NCBI GenBank assembly: GCA_036501085.1
Contig: DASYAZ010000127.1
Span: 1 to 12,880, forward strand
Reading direction: 5' to 3'
DNA: 12,880 bases
Source of the DNA: GCA-003244245 sp036501085
GTDB lineage: Bacteria > Actinomycetota > Actinomycetes > Mycobacteriales > Pseudonocardiaceae
Shown here: positions 12,619 through 12,880 of the stretch, piece after piece
Numbering within the stretch: the first letter of the stretch is position 1
Layout: the number at the start of each line of letters is the position of its first letter
Notes under the pieces: generated by a model
Database searches by the model: none
What the model saw: the letters and a program-made list of their open reading frames with translations, nothing else
What the model was told of the DNA's origin: nothing
Position numbers and translations under genes: made by a program

Positions 12619-12880
12619 ATGACCACCACGCACCGTGGGTACATCGCTGGTCGTTACCGCGACGGCGCGCTGAGCGATGACTGGACTGATACCACCCGAT
12701 GCGCCGAACGGACCTTTATCGCCTATGTAGCCCGTTGCAGATGCGGCTGGCTAGGAGAGGCTCACCCCGCCAGCCCTGGGGGTTACCGCACTGCCCAACG
12801 TGAGCTGACCAATGAACACCTCGTCGGCACCTGCCACCACTCACGCCGGCTGATCCCTATCATTCACCGTGATCAGGACT
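12619..12880 (+). CDS. Small hypothetical protein with CxC/His pattern, partial (runs off the window)
   Basis: An open frame starts at ATG 12619, has GGGGGAG 8 bases upstream, and continues to the window end without a stop (87 codons seen). It begins MTTTHRGYIAGRYRDG, continues with DDWTDTT, and contains ARCRCGWLGEAHPA followed by a helix with QRELTNEHLVGTCHH. The CxCGW element with later His and Cys residues may bind zinc. The general pattern resembles short hypothetical proteins I associate with actinomycete integrative and plasmid elements; I cannot confirm this and give no function. It is divergent from the Nudix gene. Confidence 0.65.
   Translation, partial: MTTTHRGYIAGRYRDGALSDDWTDTTRCAERTFIAYVARCRCGWLGEAHPASPGGYRTAQRELTNEHLVGTCHHSRRLIPIIHRDQD

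Noticed and set aside
1..12880. CRISPR array, insertion sequence or transposase gene
   Set aside because: No regularly spaced repeats outside the protein-coding 126-base units, and no transposase motif or terminal inverted repeats were seen.

Overview
This is high-GC DNA with C/G-ending codons, GGAGG-type ribosome binding sites, an AfsR/SARP regulator with 42-residue repeats, and tRNAs without an encoded CCA end. Together these point to a filamentous actinobacterium. A Pseudonocardiales-like host is a guess.

Left part (27-5230): a housekeeping RecQ helicase gene on the minus strand is divergent from a plus-strand operon. The operon encodes an FAD-dependent monooxygenase, a 151-residue protein of unknown function, and a DyP-type heme peroxidase. 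The shared 172-base intergenic region holds two sets of short direct repeats. The monooxygenase frame overruns the next gene by 110 bases, which is odd.

Middle part (5236-10200): three minus-strand genes run toward that operon. In transcription order they are a second FAD monooxygenase, a BTAD/NB-ARC/repeat regulator of the AfsR/SARP class, and an ECF-like sigma factor. The sigma gene appears translationally coupled to a 13-codon upstream ORF. The peroxidase and sigma genes converge with only 5 bases between them. The monooxygenase promoter carries an inverted repeat over its -10 region, which looks like a repressor operator. The whole 2-10.2 kb block resembles a small oxidative-metabolism locus with its own regulators. 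No scaffold-making enzyme is visible, so the substrate is unknown.

Right part (10606-12880): a HAD-family phosphatase gene, possibly leaderless, is followed by tRNA-Gln(CTG), tRNA-Glu(CTC) and a strong perfect hairpin terminator. Beyond it base composition and codon use change. A Nudix hydrolase gene and the start of a small Cys/His-containing protein gene suggest the edge of an accessory region, possibly an integrative element associated with the tRNA locus. The second end of such an element is not in the window.
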